This document shows, one piece after another, positions 1 through 5,636 of a stretch of DNA of 5,636 nt. The stretch's first letter is position 1. Each line of letters begins with the position of its first letter. The translations under genes and the position numbers were made by a program. Source of the DNA: Glaciimonas sp. (GTDB lineage: Bacteria; Pseudomonadota; Gammaproteobacteria; Burkholderiales; Burkholderiaceae); the NCBI GenBank assembly GCA_014377145.1, contig JACMQE010000196.1, positions 1-5,636 on the forward strand, given 5' to 3'. Under the pieces are notes generated by a model that searched no databases, was not told the origin of the DNA, and saw only the letters and a program-made list of their open reading frames with translations.

Positions 1-1047
1 AATCAGATGCTCGTTGAGATGGATGGCTTCGAGGTCAACTCTGGAGTTATTGTCATTGCTGCTACAAACCGTGCCGATGTGCTTGATAAGGCGCTATTGC
101 GTCCTGGTCGCTTTGATCGCCAGGTAGTAGTGGGCTTGCCGGACATTCGTGGTCGCGAGCAAATTCTCAATGTACACATGCGTAAGGTTCCTATTTCAAC
201 CGATGTCAAAGCAGATATATTGGCACGAGGTACGCCTGGTTTTTCAGGCGCGGACCTGGCTAACCTAGTCAACGAAGCTGCCTTGTTTGCGGCGCGTCGT
301 ACCAAGCGATTAGTAGAGATGCAAGATTTTGAGGATGCCAAAGACAAGATTGTGATGGGTCCTGAGCGTAAGTCTGCTGTGATGCGTGAAGAAGAACGTC
401 GTAACACTGCTTATCATGAGTCAGGTCACGCTGTGGTCGCCAAATTGTTACCAAAAGCCGATCCAGTGCATAAAGTGACTATTATGCCGCGTGGTTTTGC
501 GTTGGGATTGACTTGGCAGCTTCCGGAGCATGATCGTGTTAATATGTATAAAGACAAGATGCTCGAAGAGATTGCTATCCTGTTTGGTGGTCGTATTTCT
601 GAAGAAATTTTCATGCATCAAATGTCGACGGGTGCTTCCAATGACTTTGAGCGCGCAACGAAATTAGCCCGTGCTATGGTCACGCGTTACGGTATGTCTG
701 AAACACTGGGTACGATGGTGTACGAAGATACTGAACAAGATGCATACTTTGGCCGGATGGCCTCTAAGACGGTATCAGAAGCAACTCAGCAAAAAGTTGA
801 TGCCGAAATCCGTAGCATTTTGGAACAGCAATATGCATTGTCGCGCAAATTACTAGAAGAAAATCGTGACAAAGTCGAGGCCATGACTAAGGCGCTGCTG
901 GATTGGGAAACCATTGATGCAGATCAGATTAACGACATTATGGAAGGTCTTGAACCACGTTTGCCAAAGTATGGTATTCCGGTTAAGAGAACGCCAACCG
1001 ATAATTCTTCAGGTGGTATTTCTCCAACTGCTACAGCGCCAGCTTGA
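1..1047 (+). CDS. ftsH: ATP-dependent zinc metalloprotease FtsH, C-terminal part (5' end outside window)
   Basis: Membrane-anchored AAA+ protease that unfolds and degrades misfolded membrane proteins and short-lived regulators at the cytoplasmic face of the inner membrane. The frame is open from base 1 (Asn-Gln precede the first Met at 7), so this is the last 348 residues; the membrane segments and Walker A/B lie left of the window. Visible here, in window numbering, is the second region of homology: ATNR at 21-24, then LLRPGRFDR with arginine fingers R34 and R37. The zinc site HESGH follows at 139-143 (bases 415-429), with the distal acidic ligand expected in GGRISEE (E201/E202), then the [12 protein letters not shown] segment. 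The C-terminus has the usual coiled region (QQKVDAEIR onward) and a low-complexity Ser/Thr/Pro/Ala tail. One oddity: the segment read as PRGRALG in E. coli FtsH is PRGFALG here. It is followed by a strong terminator, so it probably ends its transcript. Identity is certain; only the start is missing. Confidence 0.97.
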   Translation, partial: NQMLVEMDGFEVNSGVIVIAATNRADVLDKALLRPGRFDRQVVVGLPDIRGREQILNVHMRKVPISTDVKADILARGTPGFSGADLANLVNEAALFAARRTKRLVEMQDFEDAKDKIVMGPERKSAVMREEERRNTAYHESGHAVVAKLLPKADPVHKVTIMPRGFALGLTWQLPEHDRVNMYKDKMLEEIAILFGGRISEEIFMHQMSTGASNDFERATKLARAMVTRYGMSETLGTMVYEDTEQDAYFGRMASKTVSEATQQKVDAEIRSILEQQYALSRKLLEENRDKVEAMTKALLDWETIDADQINDIMEGLEPRLPKYGIPVKRTPTDNSSGGISPTATAPA

Positions 1048-1104
1048 TTGTTTAATTGATCAGCGGTGAGGCTGTAGTGAGTCGAATATTTTCGATATAA
1101 GATA

Positions 1105-1144
1105 AAAAAGGAAGGGTGAGGAGTAATCCTCACCCTTCCTTTTT
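1105..1144 (+). terminator. Strong bidirectional rho-independent terminator between ftsH and folP
   Basis: A perfect 18-bp stem (1105-1122 with 1127-1144) closes a GTAA tetraloop of the GNRA type. The outer five pairs are an A-run on the left and a T-run on the right, and the inner part is G/C-rich. The right T-tract terminates plus-strand transcripts from ftsH, and the left A-tract becomes a U-tract on the minus strand, so the element could work in both directions. It ends only 13 nt before the folP start codon, leaving no room for a complete promoter between hairpin and gene. Confidence 0.88.
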
Positions 1145-1157
1145 ATATGAATAAAAT

Positions 1158-2006
1158 ATGCAAAAACATTTTCAATGCGGTCGCTATCGCTTGCCTCTGA
1201 ATATCCCCAATGCACGTCCATTGGTGATGGGAATACTCAATATCACGCCTGATTCATTTTCTGATGGCGGACAATTTTATTCTTTAGAATTTGCTTTGTC
1301 CCATGCAGAGCAGATGATCGTCGATGGTGTGGATATTATTGATATAGGTGGTGAGTCAAGTCGACCCGGTAGTTCTCCGTTATCATTGTCTGAGGAGTTG
1401 GATCGGGTTATGCCGGTCATTTATGCGTTGCGCGACTGTGGTAAACCCCTCTCTATTGATACTTATAAGCCAGTTGTGATGCACGAAGCAATAGCTGCAG
1501 GAGCTGATTTAATCAATGATATTAATGGCTTTCGCGCCGAAGGAGCACTTGAGGCAGTCAAAGATAGTGATTGCGGCCTATGCGTGATGCACATGCAAGG
1601 CCAACCTAAAATTATGCAACAACAGCCAGAATATGAAGATGTATTAAATCAGGTGAGTACATTTTTACATCAGCGAATCACGGTTATGACACATTCAGGA
1701 ATACAACGAACGCGCATTATTGTCGACCCTGGTTTTGGTTTTGGTAAAACACTTGAACATAATCTGATTTTGCTAAAAAATATTGGCAAGTTGCAGCAGC
1801 TGATAAATTTGCCAATATTGGCAGGAGTATCGCGTAAAAACATGATAGGTGACTTAACTGGCAAGCCCGTTGAGCGAAGGTTGGCTGGCAGCTTGGCGGC
1901 AGCGTTAGTGGCTGTTGCACAAGGTGCAAAAATAGTGCGCGTGCATGACGTTGTAGAAACTGTTGATGCACTCGCGGTTTGGCGTGCTGGTAACGTTATA
2001 AGTTAA
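1158..2006 (+). CDS. folP: Dihydropteroate synthase
   Basis: Cytoplasmic TIM-barrel enzyme that condenses 6-hydroxymethyl-7,8-dihydropterin diphosphate with p-aminobenzoate to give dihydropteroate in folate synthesis; it is the sulfonamide target. The product is 282 residues, the same length as E. coli FolP. Motifs in order: MGILNITPDSFSDGG at 24-38 (N28), GGESSRPGS at 64-72, SIDT at 99-102 (D101), IND at 119-121, MHMQG at 144-148, VDPGFGFGK at 189-197 (D190), SRK at 225-227 (K227) and RVHDV at 261-265. The start at 1158 fits the family N-terminus (QCGRYRLPL), and an in-frame TAA at 1152-1154 excludes an earlier start. No Shine-Dalgarno is seen in the A/T-rich 13 nt before ATG, and a terminator-like hairpin sits immediately upstream. 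The usual ESTRPG loop reads ESSRPG, a conservative change. folP is followed by glmM after 157 nt with no convincing terminator between, so the two are probably cotranscribed. Confidence 0.96.
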   Translation: MQKHFQCGRYRLPLNIPNARPLVMGILNITPDSFSDGGQFYSLEFALSHAEQMIVDGVDIIDIGGESSRPGSSPLSLSEELDRVMPVIYALRDCGKPLSIDTYKPVVMHEAIAAGADLINDINGFRAEGALEAVKDSDCGLCVMHMQGQPKIMQQQPEYEDVLNQVSTFLHQRITVMTHSGIQRTRIIVDPGFGFGKTLEHNLILLKNIGKLQQLINLPILAGVSRKNMIGDLTGKPVERRLAGSLAAALVAVAQGAKIVRVHDVVETVDALAVWRAGNVIS

Positions 2007-2163
2007 AGTAAAGTTCGGTTATAAAAATGCGACACTACTTTTGGGCAATGTTAGGTTTGTAAGGCCGCATCATTTTGTTTTATCAAAATAAGTCCGAACT
2101 GCCTATAAAATGATAACTCTGACGAAAGAATAAAAATAAACGAATGAAGAATGGAAGTAATAA

Positions 2164-3501
2164 ATGACGCGAAAATATTTTGGTACTGATGGCATCCGTG
2201 GCCGCGTAGGCGTTTCTCCAATTACACCGGATTTTGTCATGAGGTTGGGTTATGCCGCAGGTAAAGTGCTCGCGCAATCAGAGTCTTCAACGGTCAAACC
2301 TACTGTTCTGATAGGAAAAGATACGCGGGTTTCTGGATATATGCTAGAAGCTGCGTTAGAGGCGGGATTTGCTGCCGCGGGCGTCGACGTAATGCTGGCT
2401 GGACCCATGCCGACACCTGCGATTGCCTATCTGACACGCGCGCTGCGTCTATCTGCCGGTGTAGTCATTTCCGCTTCCCATAATCCGTTCGATGACAACG
2501 GTATTAAGTTTTTCTCGGCACATGGCAACAAGTTAGACGATAGCGTCGAAGCTGCCATTGAAGCAAAGCTGGAGCAACCAATGGTTTGCGTAACGTCGGA
2601 CAAACTCGGCAAGGCGAAACGTTTGGATGACGCATCAGGTCGCTATATCGAATTTTGCAAAAGCACATTCCCGAATGATCTTGATTTGCGCGGCATGACT
2701 ATTGTTGTCGATACGGCGCATGGTGCAGCTTATCATATTGCTTCGCATGTTTTTCATGAATTAGGTGCCGAAGTAATTGCGATCGGTAATCAACCCAATG
2801 GTTTCAATATCAATACTGGCTATGGAGCGACTGCGCCGGAGACACTTGCGCTTGCGGTGTGTGCACACGGTGCTGATATAGGGATTGCTCTGGATGGTGA
2901 TGCTGATAGATTGATCATGGTCGATGCATCTGGACGGATCTATAGCGGTGATGAATTGTTGTATGTCATCGTCAAGGACCGAGTGAAGACAGGTAGCGTT
3001 CAAGGCGTGGTCGGGACTTTGATGACCAATATGGCTTTAGAGGTGGAGTTCAAGAAAATGGGGCTTGAGTTCGCACGTGCTAAGGTTGGTGATCGTTACG
3101 TGTTAGAACAACTGAAAGAGCATGGTTGGATACTTGGGGGGGAGGGTTCCGGTCATTTACTTTGCCTTGATAAGCATACAACTGGCGATGGCATTGTATC
3201 GGCATTGCAGGTCTTGTCTGCATTAAGCCGCAGTGGAAAATCCCTGGTTGAAGCAACAGCTGATATTACTCTGTATCCACAAACCTTAATAAATTTAAAA
3301 GTTGCTTCAGGTTTTGACTGGCAGCAGCTGCCTACCGTTGTTATCGAAAAAGCAGCGGTTGAGGCGGAGCTTGGCGAACATGGACGCGTATTAATTCGCG
3401 CATCTGGCACCGAGCCGTTGATACGCGTGATGGTTGAGGCTAAGACAGCTGACTTGGCCCGAACGATGGCACGTCGTATCGCAAATAAAATTTCGGTTTA
3501 A
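2164..3501 (+). CDS. glmM: Phosphoglucosamine mutase
   Basis: Cytoplasmic alpha-D-phosphohexomutase interconverting glucosamine-6-phosphate and glucosamine-1-phosphate, the step before GlmU in UDP-GlcNAc synthesis for peptidoglycan and LPS. The product is 445 residues, identical in length to E. coli GlmM. All four family motifs are intact: N-terminal [13 protein letters not shown] (4-16); phosphoserine loop SASHNP (103-108) with active Ser105; metal loop DGDADR (244-249); sugar-binding GEGSGH (326-331); and C-terminal phosphate-binding [10 protein letters not shown] (412-421). The start is supported by a GGAAG ribosome site at 2153-2157, 6 nt before ATG, and by the canonical N-terminus. The 157-nt upstream spacer is A/T-rich and includes TATAAA at 2104-2109, a possible -10 without a good -35, so an additional own promoter is possible but unproven. 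The 3' end of the coding region forms the left arm of a hairpin terminator. Confidence 0.97.
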   Translation: MTRKYFGTDGIRGRVGVSPITPDFVMRLGYAAGKVLAQSESSTVKPTVLIGKDTRVSGYMLEAALEAGFAAAGVDVMLAGPMPTPAIAYLTRALRLSAGVVISASHNPFDDNGIKFFSAHGNKLDDSVEAAIEAKLEQPMVCVTSDKLGKAKRLDDASGRYIEFCKSTFPNDLDLRGMTIVVDTAHGAAYHIASHVFHELGAEVIAIGNQPNGFNINTGYGATAPETLALAVCAHGADIGIALDGDADRLIMVDASGRIYSGDELLYVIVKDRVKTGSVQGVVGTLMTNMALEVEFKKMGLEFARAKVGDRYVLEQLKEHGWILGGEGSGHLLCLDKHTTGDGIVSALQVLSALSRSGKSLVEATADITLYPQTLINLKVASGFDWQQLPTVVIEKAAVEAELGEHGRVLIRASGTEPLIRVMVEAKTADLARTMARRIANKISV

Positions 3502-3517
3502 ATTTTATTGGTTTTTT
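3484..3517 (+). terminator. Probable terminator overlapping the glmM stop codon
   Basis: A perfect 10-bp inverted repeat made only of A and T (3484-3493 with 3500-3509), with a CGGTTT loop, spans the last codons and stop of glmM. It is followed by GG and a run of six T (3512-3517). The position and T-run suit a rho-independent terminator for folP-glmM, but an all-A/T stem is weak, so efficiency is uncertain. Confidence 0.5.
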
Positions 3518-3560
3518 ATTCAAAATAATTCGATTATTCTCATCAATTTGCAGATCATAG

Positions 3561-4227
3561 ATGTCAAAAAATCACACCAATAGATTGTTGAAGACTAACC
3601 TGACATGGCGGAGCTTCTTATTGCGTTTCACGCTTGAGGAAGCTGGATTTACCTGCGAAATTGCGTATAGTTCCAGCGGGGCCCGTGCGGCTATAACATC
3701 AATGTTGCCACAACTTGTTTTGCTTGACTTGGATGCTACCGGATACGTCAGGAGCATACTGCAACCTTGTCAGGCATCATGCTGACCGTGAAGGGTATGG
3801 ATGGAGATAAAGTTCGTGGCTTGAATGATGGGGCCGACGAATATATTACCAAACCGTTCTCACCCAAAGAATTGGGAGCGCGAATTCAGGCACTACTGCG
3901 GCGCAAGGTACCAGAGCTCGGTCCCAATGCATTGAAGTACGGGACGATCAATATCGATACTGATCGCTGTCAAGCCTCTATGGGGAATCGGACCATTGAG
4001 CTGAATCAGGCAGAATTTAAATTACTGCGCTTTCTGATCGCGCATCCAGAGCGGATATTTTCTCGTACGCAGCTGCTCGATAGAGTGTGGGGTGACCATA
4101 CTTTATCGAAGAACGTACGGTTGATGTTCACATCATGCAGTTACGAAAATCATTAGGGCCAGCCGCGGATTACGTAAAAACAATTCGGGGCGTTGACTAT
4201 AAAATTACCTCCGAGCCGGTTTCATGA
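3561..4227 (+). pseudogene. phoB: Decayed phosphate regulon response regulator PhoB
   Basis: Remains of an OmpR-family regulator (receiver plus winged-helix DNA-binding domain) that would activate phosphate-starvation genes. Family sequence is readable only by switching frames. It starts MSK at 3561, then ITPI (one extra A in the A-run 3566-3571), then IVED at 3584-3595 after an extra G near 3583. A TAA at 3596-3598 replaces the expected Glu of the acidic patch. PDMAELLIAF continues to 3628; an extra C at 3629 shifts to TLEEAGF through LVLLD, whose phospho-acceptor Asp is 3726-3728. An extra T near 3729 leads to WMLPDTSG. A deletion of about 10-12 codons near 3751 then joins EHTATLSGIMLT, GADEYITKPFSPKEL and the DNA-binding domain to RVWGDH. 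A lost base near 4101 puts FIEERTVDVHI, with recognition-helix residues, out of frame until TGA 4225-4227. The wing reads RGVDY instead of RGxGY. Identity is strong by reconstruction; functional rescue is implausible. Confidence 0.9.
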
Positions 4228-4228
4228 A

Positions 4229-5030
4229 ATGCCTTTAAACATTTACGAGCAGAAAAATCGTAAAGGCAACACGTTTTGGGTGCCGGCATTTCTATGGTTT
4301 ACTTTATTGTGTCTTTTCATGTTGGCTTTGGGTGCGTCTTTTGGCTAGGTATTTGGTTTGATTTGTTTTGACATATCGCTAGTAGTCCTGTTATTTTTGC
4401 AGATGTGGTTGCTATACTGGATCGAACAGTGGTTGGATCGGCCCGCTGGTACACCGCGTCTCAAGACGTGGGGATTGTTGTGGGTACATACGGCGGCGCG
4501 GCTGGAGAATTTTCAGCGCGAAGACGAGGATTCTCGCGTTGATATGGCAGATTGGTTGGTACGTTTTCGACAAGCCATGAGCCTGCTTCCAGATGGCGTT
4601 GTGATCATCGATAGTGTCATGCATCTGGAGTGGTGCAACCCAGGAGCAGAAAGACATTTAGGGCTTGACAGAGCGCGTGATGTTACGCAAACAGAGAAAC
4701 TTGATACTTTGCGTCGCGATTTTATCGCGAACGCATCGCATGAATGATGCACCCCATTAACCGTTATTAATAGTTTTTTAGAACTTGCTACATCGAGCAA
4801 AATGGACGAGAAGACGTGTCAGCGCCAGCTTAGTCTAATCTGAGCGTTTTTATCGCTTTGATAAAACCTGTTCGCGGGTGACGCAAGGAACCAGTCTAGG
4901 GCTCGCAATTGTTAAACATGTTTTGTCACCACATAAAGGTCATTTGATGGTTACTTCTGAACCAGGGAAGGGGAGTTGTTTCAACGCTATTTTTGAAAGA
5001 TCGCAATTAATTCTAGATGAAGAGTCCTAG
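4229..5030 (+). pseudogene. phoR: Decayed phosphate regulon sensor histidine kinase PhoR
   Basis: Remains of the PhoB partner kinase, starting one base after the phoB stop as expected for an operon. The N-terminus MPLNIYEQ leads into a hydrophobic segment (LWFTLLCLFMLALGASFG), then an in-frame TAG at 4346-4348, then a second hydrophobic segment (LVVLLFLQMWLLYW). A PAS-type segment follows (LLPDGVVIID, NPGAERHLGL). It jumps near 4670 straight to ARDVTQTEKLDTLRRDF, an in-frame loss of most of the PAS core. The H-box reads SHE at 4736-4744, followed directly by TGA (4745-4747), then CTPLTV where the family has LRTPLTV. The trace continues to QRQLSLI near 4840 and then, in another frame from 4842, ERFYRFD, GTSLGLAIVKH and SEPGKGS, to the TAG at 5028-5030. 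The dimerisation second half, N-box and adjoining region are deleted. GTSLGL replaces the conserved GTGLGL. Total span is about 800 nt, against roughly 1300 nt for an intact phoR. Confidence 0.88.
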
Positions 5031-5060
5031 CGAGTTTTAATGAAAGTGTGCATAAAAATA

Positions 5061-5089
5061 TTGACCAAAATGATGTTGCCGCGTATAGT
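5061..5089 (+). promoter_or_regulatory. Sigma70-type promoter of tRNA-Pro
   Basis: TTGACC at 5061-5066 and TATAGT at 5084-5089 are separated by exactly 17 nt. Each box differs from the sigma70 consensus at one position (TTGACA, TATAAT). The predicted transcript start falls near 5096, just before the tRNA at 5099. It lies right after the dead phoR, so the tRNA does not depend on phoBR transcription. Confidence 0.78.
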
Positions 5090-5098
5090 TTCTCTCTT

Positions 5099-5175
5099 CG
5101 GAGTGTAGCGCAGCCCGGTAGCGCACCTGGTTTGGGACCAGGGGGTCCAAGGTTCGAATCCTTGTACTCCGACCA
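5099..5175 (+). tRNA. tRNA-Pro (anticodon TGG)
   Basis: Complete cloverleaf of 77 nt. The 7-bp acceptor is 5099-5105 with 5165-5171, including one terminal G-U. The D arm contains AGCGCAGCCCGGTAGCGC. The 5-bp anticodon stem is 5126-5130 with 5138-5142 around the loop TTTGGGA, placing anticodon TGG at 5133-5135, which reads CCA (and other CCN by wobble). The T loop is TTCGAAT. The discriminator A at 5172 is followed by an encoded CCA (5173-5175). The sequence closely resembles E. coli proM. It has its own promoter and terminator. Confidence 0.97.
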
Positions 5176-5178
5176 ATT

Positions 5179-5210
5179 AAAAGCGAGCTGTCTTAGGATA
5201 GCTCGCTTTT
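5179..5210 (+). terminator. Rho-independent terminator of tRNA-Pro
   Basis: A hairpin begins 4 nt after the tRNA CCA end. An 11-bp perfect stem (5179-5189 with 5200-5210) can be extended inward by G-U, T-A and C-G to a TTAG loop (5193-5196). The lower stem is four A against four T, so the T-tract forms the 3' side of the stem. Its position directly after a tRNA supports a terminator. Confidence 0.82.
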
Positions 5211-5386
5211 CTGTTTGGAAAAATGAAAATCTTTACAGAAATTTTTATCCAAATAGTGTTTGGGATTGCATTGCATGACATTAAATTATCATCGTAGTAC
5301 GTTACAAAAATAGTGCGTGAAGTCGTTCTTTCTTAAATACAGCGAGGATGCGGTTCTTGCAATATCAGGATGCGTTTTACGTATGT

Positions 5387-5415
5387 TTGTGGTTATGCAT
5401 TGGAATTGCTAAAGT
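5387..5415 (+). promoter_or_regulatory. Probable promoter of tRNA-Arg
   Basis: TTGTGG at 5387-5392 and TAAAGT at 5410-5415 are spaced by 17 nt. The -10 box is preceded by TGC (5407-5409), an extended -10 feature that can offset a weak -35. The -10 box ends 9 nt before the tRNA, matching the 10-nt distance at the tRNA-Pro unit. The box sequences themselves are mediocre. Confidence 0.5.
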
Positions 5416-5423
5416 CCGTCAAT

Positions 5424-5497
<74 letters not shown>

Positions 5498-5508
5498 CTC
5501 CTCCTCTC

Positions 5509-5529
5509 AAATAACTACCAGTTATTTTT
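5509..5529 (+). terminator. Weak terminator after tRNA-Arg
   Basis: An 8-bp, nearly all A/T stem (5509-5516 with 5520-5527) with a 3-nt ACC loop is followed by two more T. It sits 11 nt after the tRNA. The position suits a terminator, but the stem is weak and the T-run short. Confidence 0.4.
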
Positions 5530-5636
5530 CTGATGCGTGTTGATTGCAAGACGCTCAGCTTGTCTGTCAGACTTATTTATTATTCATATTTAAGTAATAA
5601 AATAATCCTAAAAAATCATATTTCTTCGAAATGCAG
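5530..5636. other. A/T-rich non-coding tail
   Basis: No open frame, tRNA or convincing promoter is seen on either strand in this stretch. It becomes strongly A/T-rich after 5570. An ATG at 5632-5634 near the right edge cannot be judged without the following sequence. Confidence 0.4.

Noticed and set aside
924..1133. A 69-codon minus-strand open frame between ftsH and folP
   Set aside because: It overlaps the ftsH 3' end antisense and begins inside the terminator hairpin. Nothing supports translation.
1341..1373. Sulfonamide-resistant dihydropteroate synthase (ESSRPG instead of ESTRPG)
   Set aside because: Ser for Thr is conservative, Arg and Pro of the loop are kept, and no insertion typical of resistant enzymes is seen. 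The gene sits in its normal housekeeping position.
2072..2089. Hairpin in the folP-glmM spacer
   Set aside because: Only 6 bp, mostly A/T, with no T-run after it. It is too weak to call a terminator or regulatory element. A distant 7-bp repeat pair (2012-2018 and 2094-2100) is also within chance.
3502..3560. Pho box or promoter before phoB
   Set aside because: No pair of CTGTCATA-like repeats and no convincing -35/-10 pair is present; the stretch is only A/T-rich, with a 6-bp hairpin at 3524-3538.
3561..5030. Frameshifts in phoB/phoR explained as sequencing errors or programmed frameshifting
   Set aside because: One or two indels lie in short homopolymers, but several nonsense codons, deletions of tens to hundreds of bases and changes at conserved residues (RGxGY to RGVDY, GTGLGL to GTSLGL) need real decay. 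No slippery site plus stimulator recurs at the shifts.
5214..5253. Inverted repeat after the tRNA-Pro terminator
   Set aside because: A 6-bp outer stem with a mismatch and a few A/T pairs inside; this is weak and expected by chance in A/T-rich sequence.
5048..5278. A 76-codon open frame across tRNA-Pro
   Set aside because: It runs straight through the tRNA cloverleaf and its terminator and has no family resemblance, so it is a chance frame.

Overview
The window reads as part of a proteobacterial chromosome, most probably from a betaproteobacterium. The gene order ftsH–folP–glmM is a classic proteobacterial housekeeping block. The FtsH C-terminal half and the PhoB/PhoR relics read most like betaproteobacterial (Nitrosomonadales/Burkholderiales-type) family members. 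This placement comes from remembered family sequences, not from a search. No mobile element, CRISPR array, phage gene or novel multi-gene system is visible.

Layout. Positions 1-1047 hold the 3' part of ftsH (membrane AAA+ zinc protease), cut by the left edge of the window. A very strong, symmetrical hairpin terminator (1105-1144) follows, only 13 nt before the folP start codon. folP (1158-2006, dihydropteroate synthase) and glmM (2164-3501, phosphoglucosamine mutase) are both full length with all catalytic motifs intact. An A/T-only hairpin plus T-run overlaps the glmM stop codon and probably ends that transcript.

The notable part is 3561-5030, which contains no intact gene but is clearly the remains of the phosphate-starvation two-component pair phoB-phoR. 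The phoB relic carries single-base insertions, a nonsense codon in the acidic patch of the receiver, an internal deletion and a late frameshift that removes the recognition helix. The phoR relic carries a nonsense codon between its membrane segments, an in-frame deletion of most of the PAS domain, a nonsense codon directly after the His-Glu of the H-box, and a large deletion between the H-box and the last ATP-binding motif. Reassembling the fragments frame by frame gives recognisable PhoB from start to stop and both ends of PhoR. The decay therefore occurred in place, and the neighbouring genes are untouched.

The right end (5061-5530) carries two separate tRNA transcription units: tRNA-Pro(TGG) with encoded CCA, and tRNA-Arg(TCT) without encoded CCA. 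Each has a plausible sigma70 promoter 9-10 nt before the tRNA and a hairpin after it. The last roughly 110 nt show no gene.

Functionally, ftsH, folP and glmM are essential-type housekeeping genes (membrane protein quality control, folate, and peptidoglycan/LPS amino-sugar supply). The dead phoBR pair indicates that this lineage has lost canonical Pho-regulon control from this locus.
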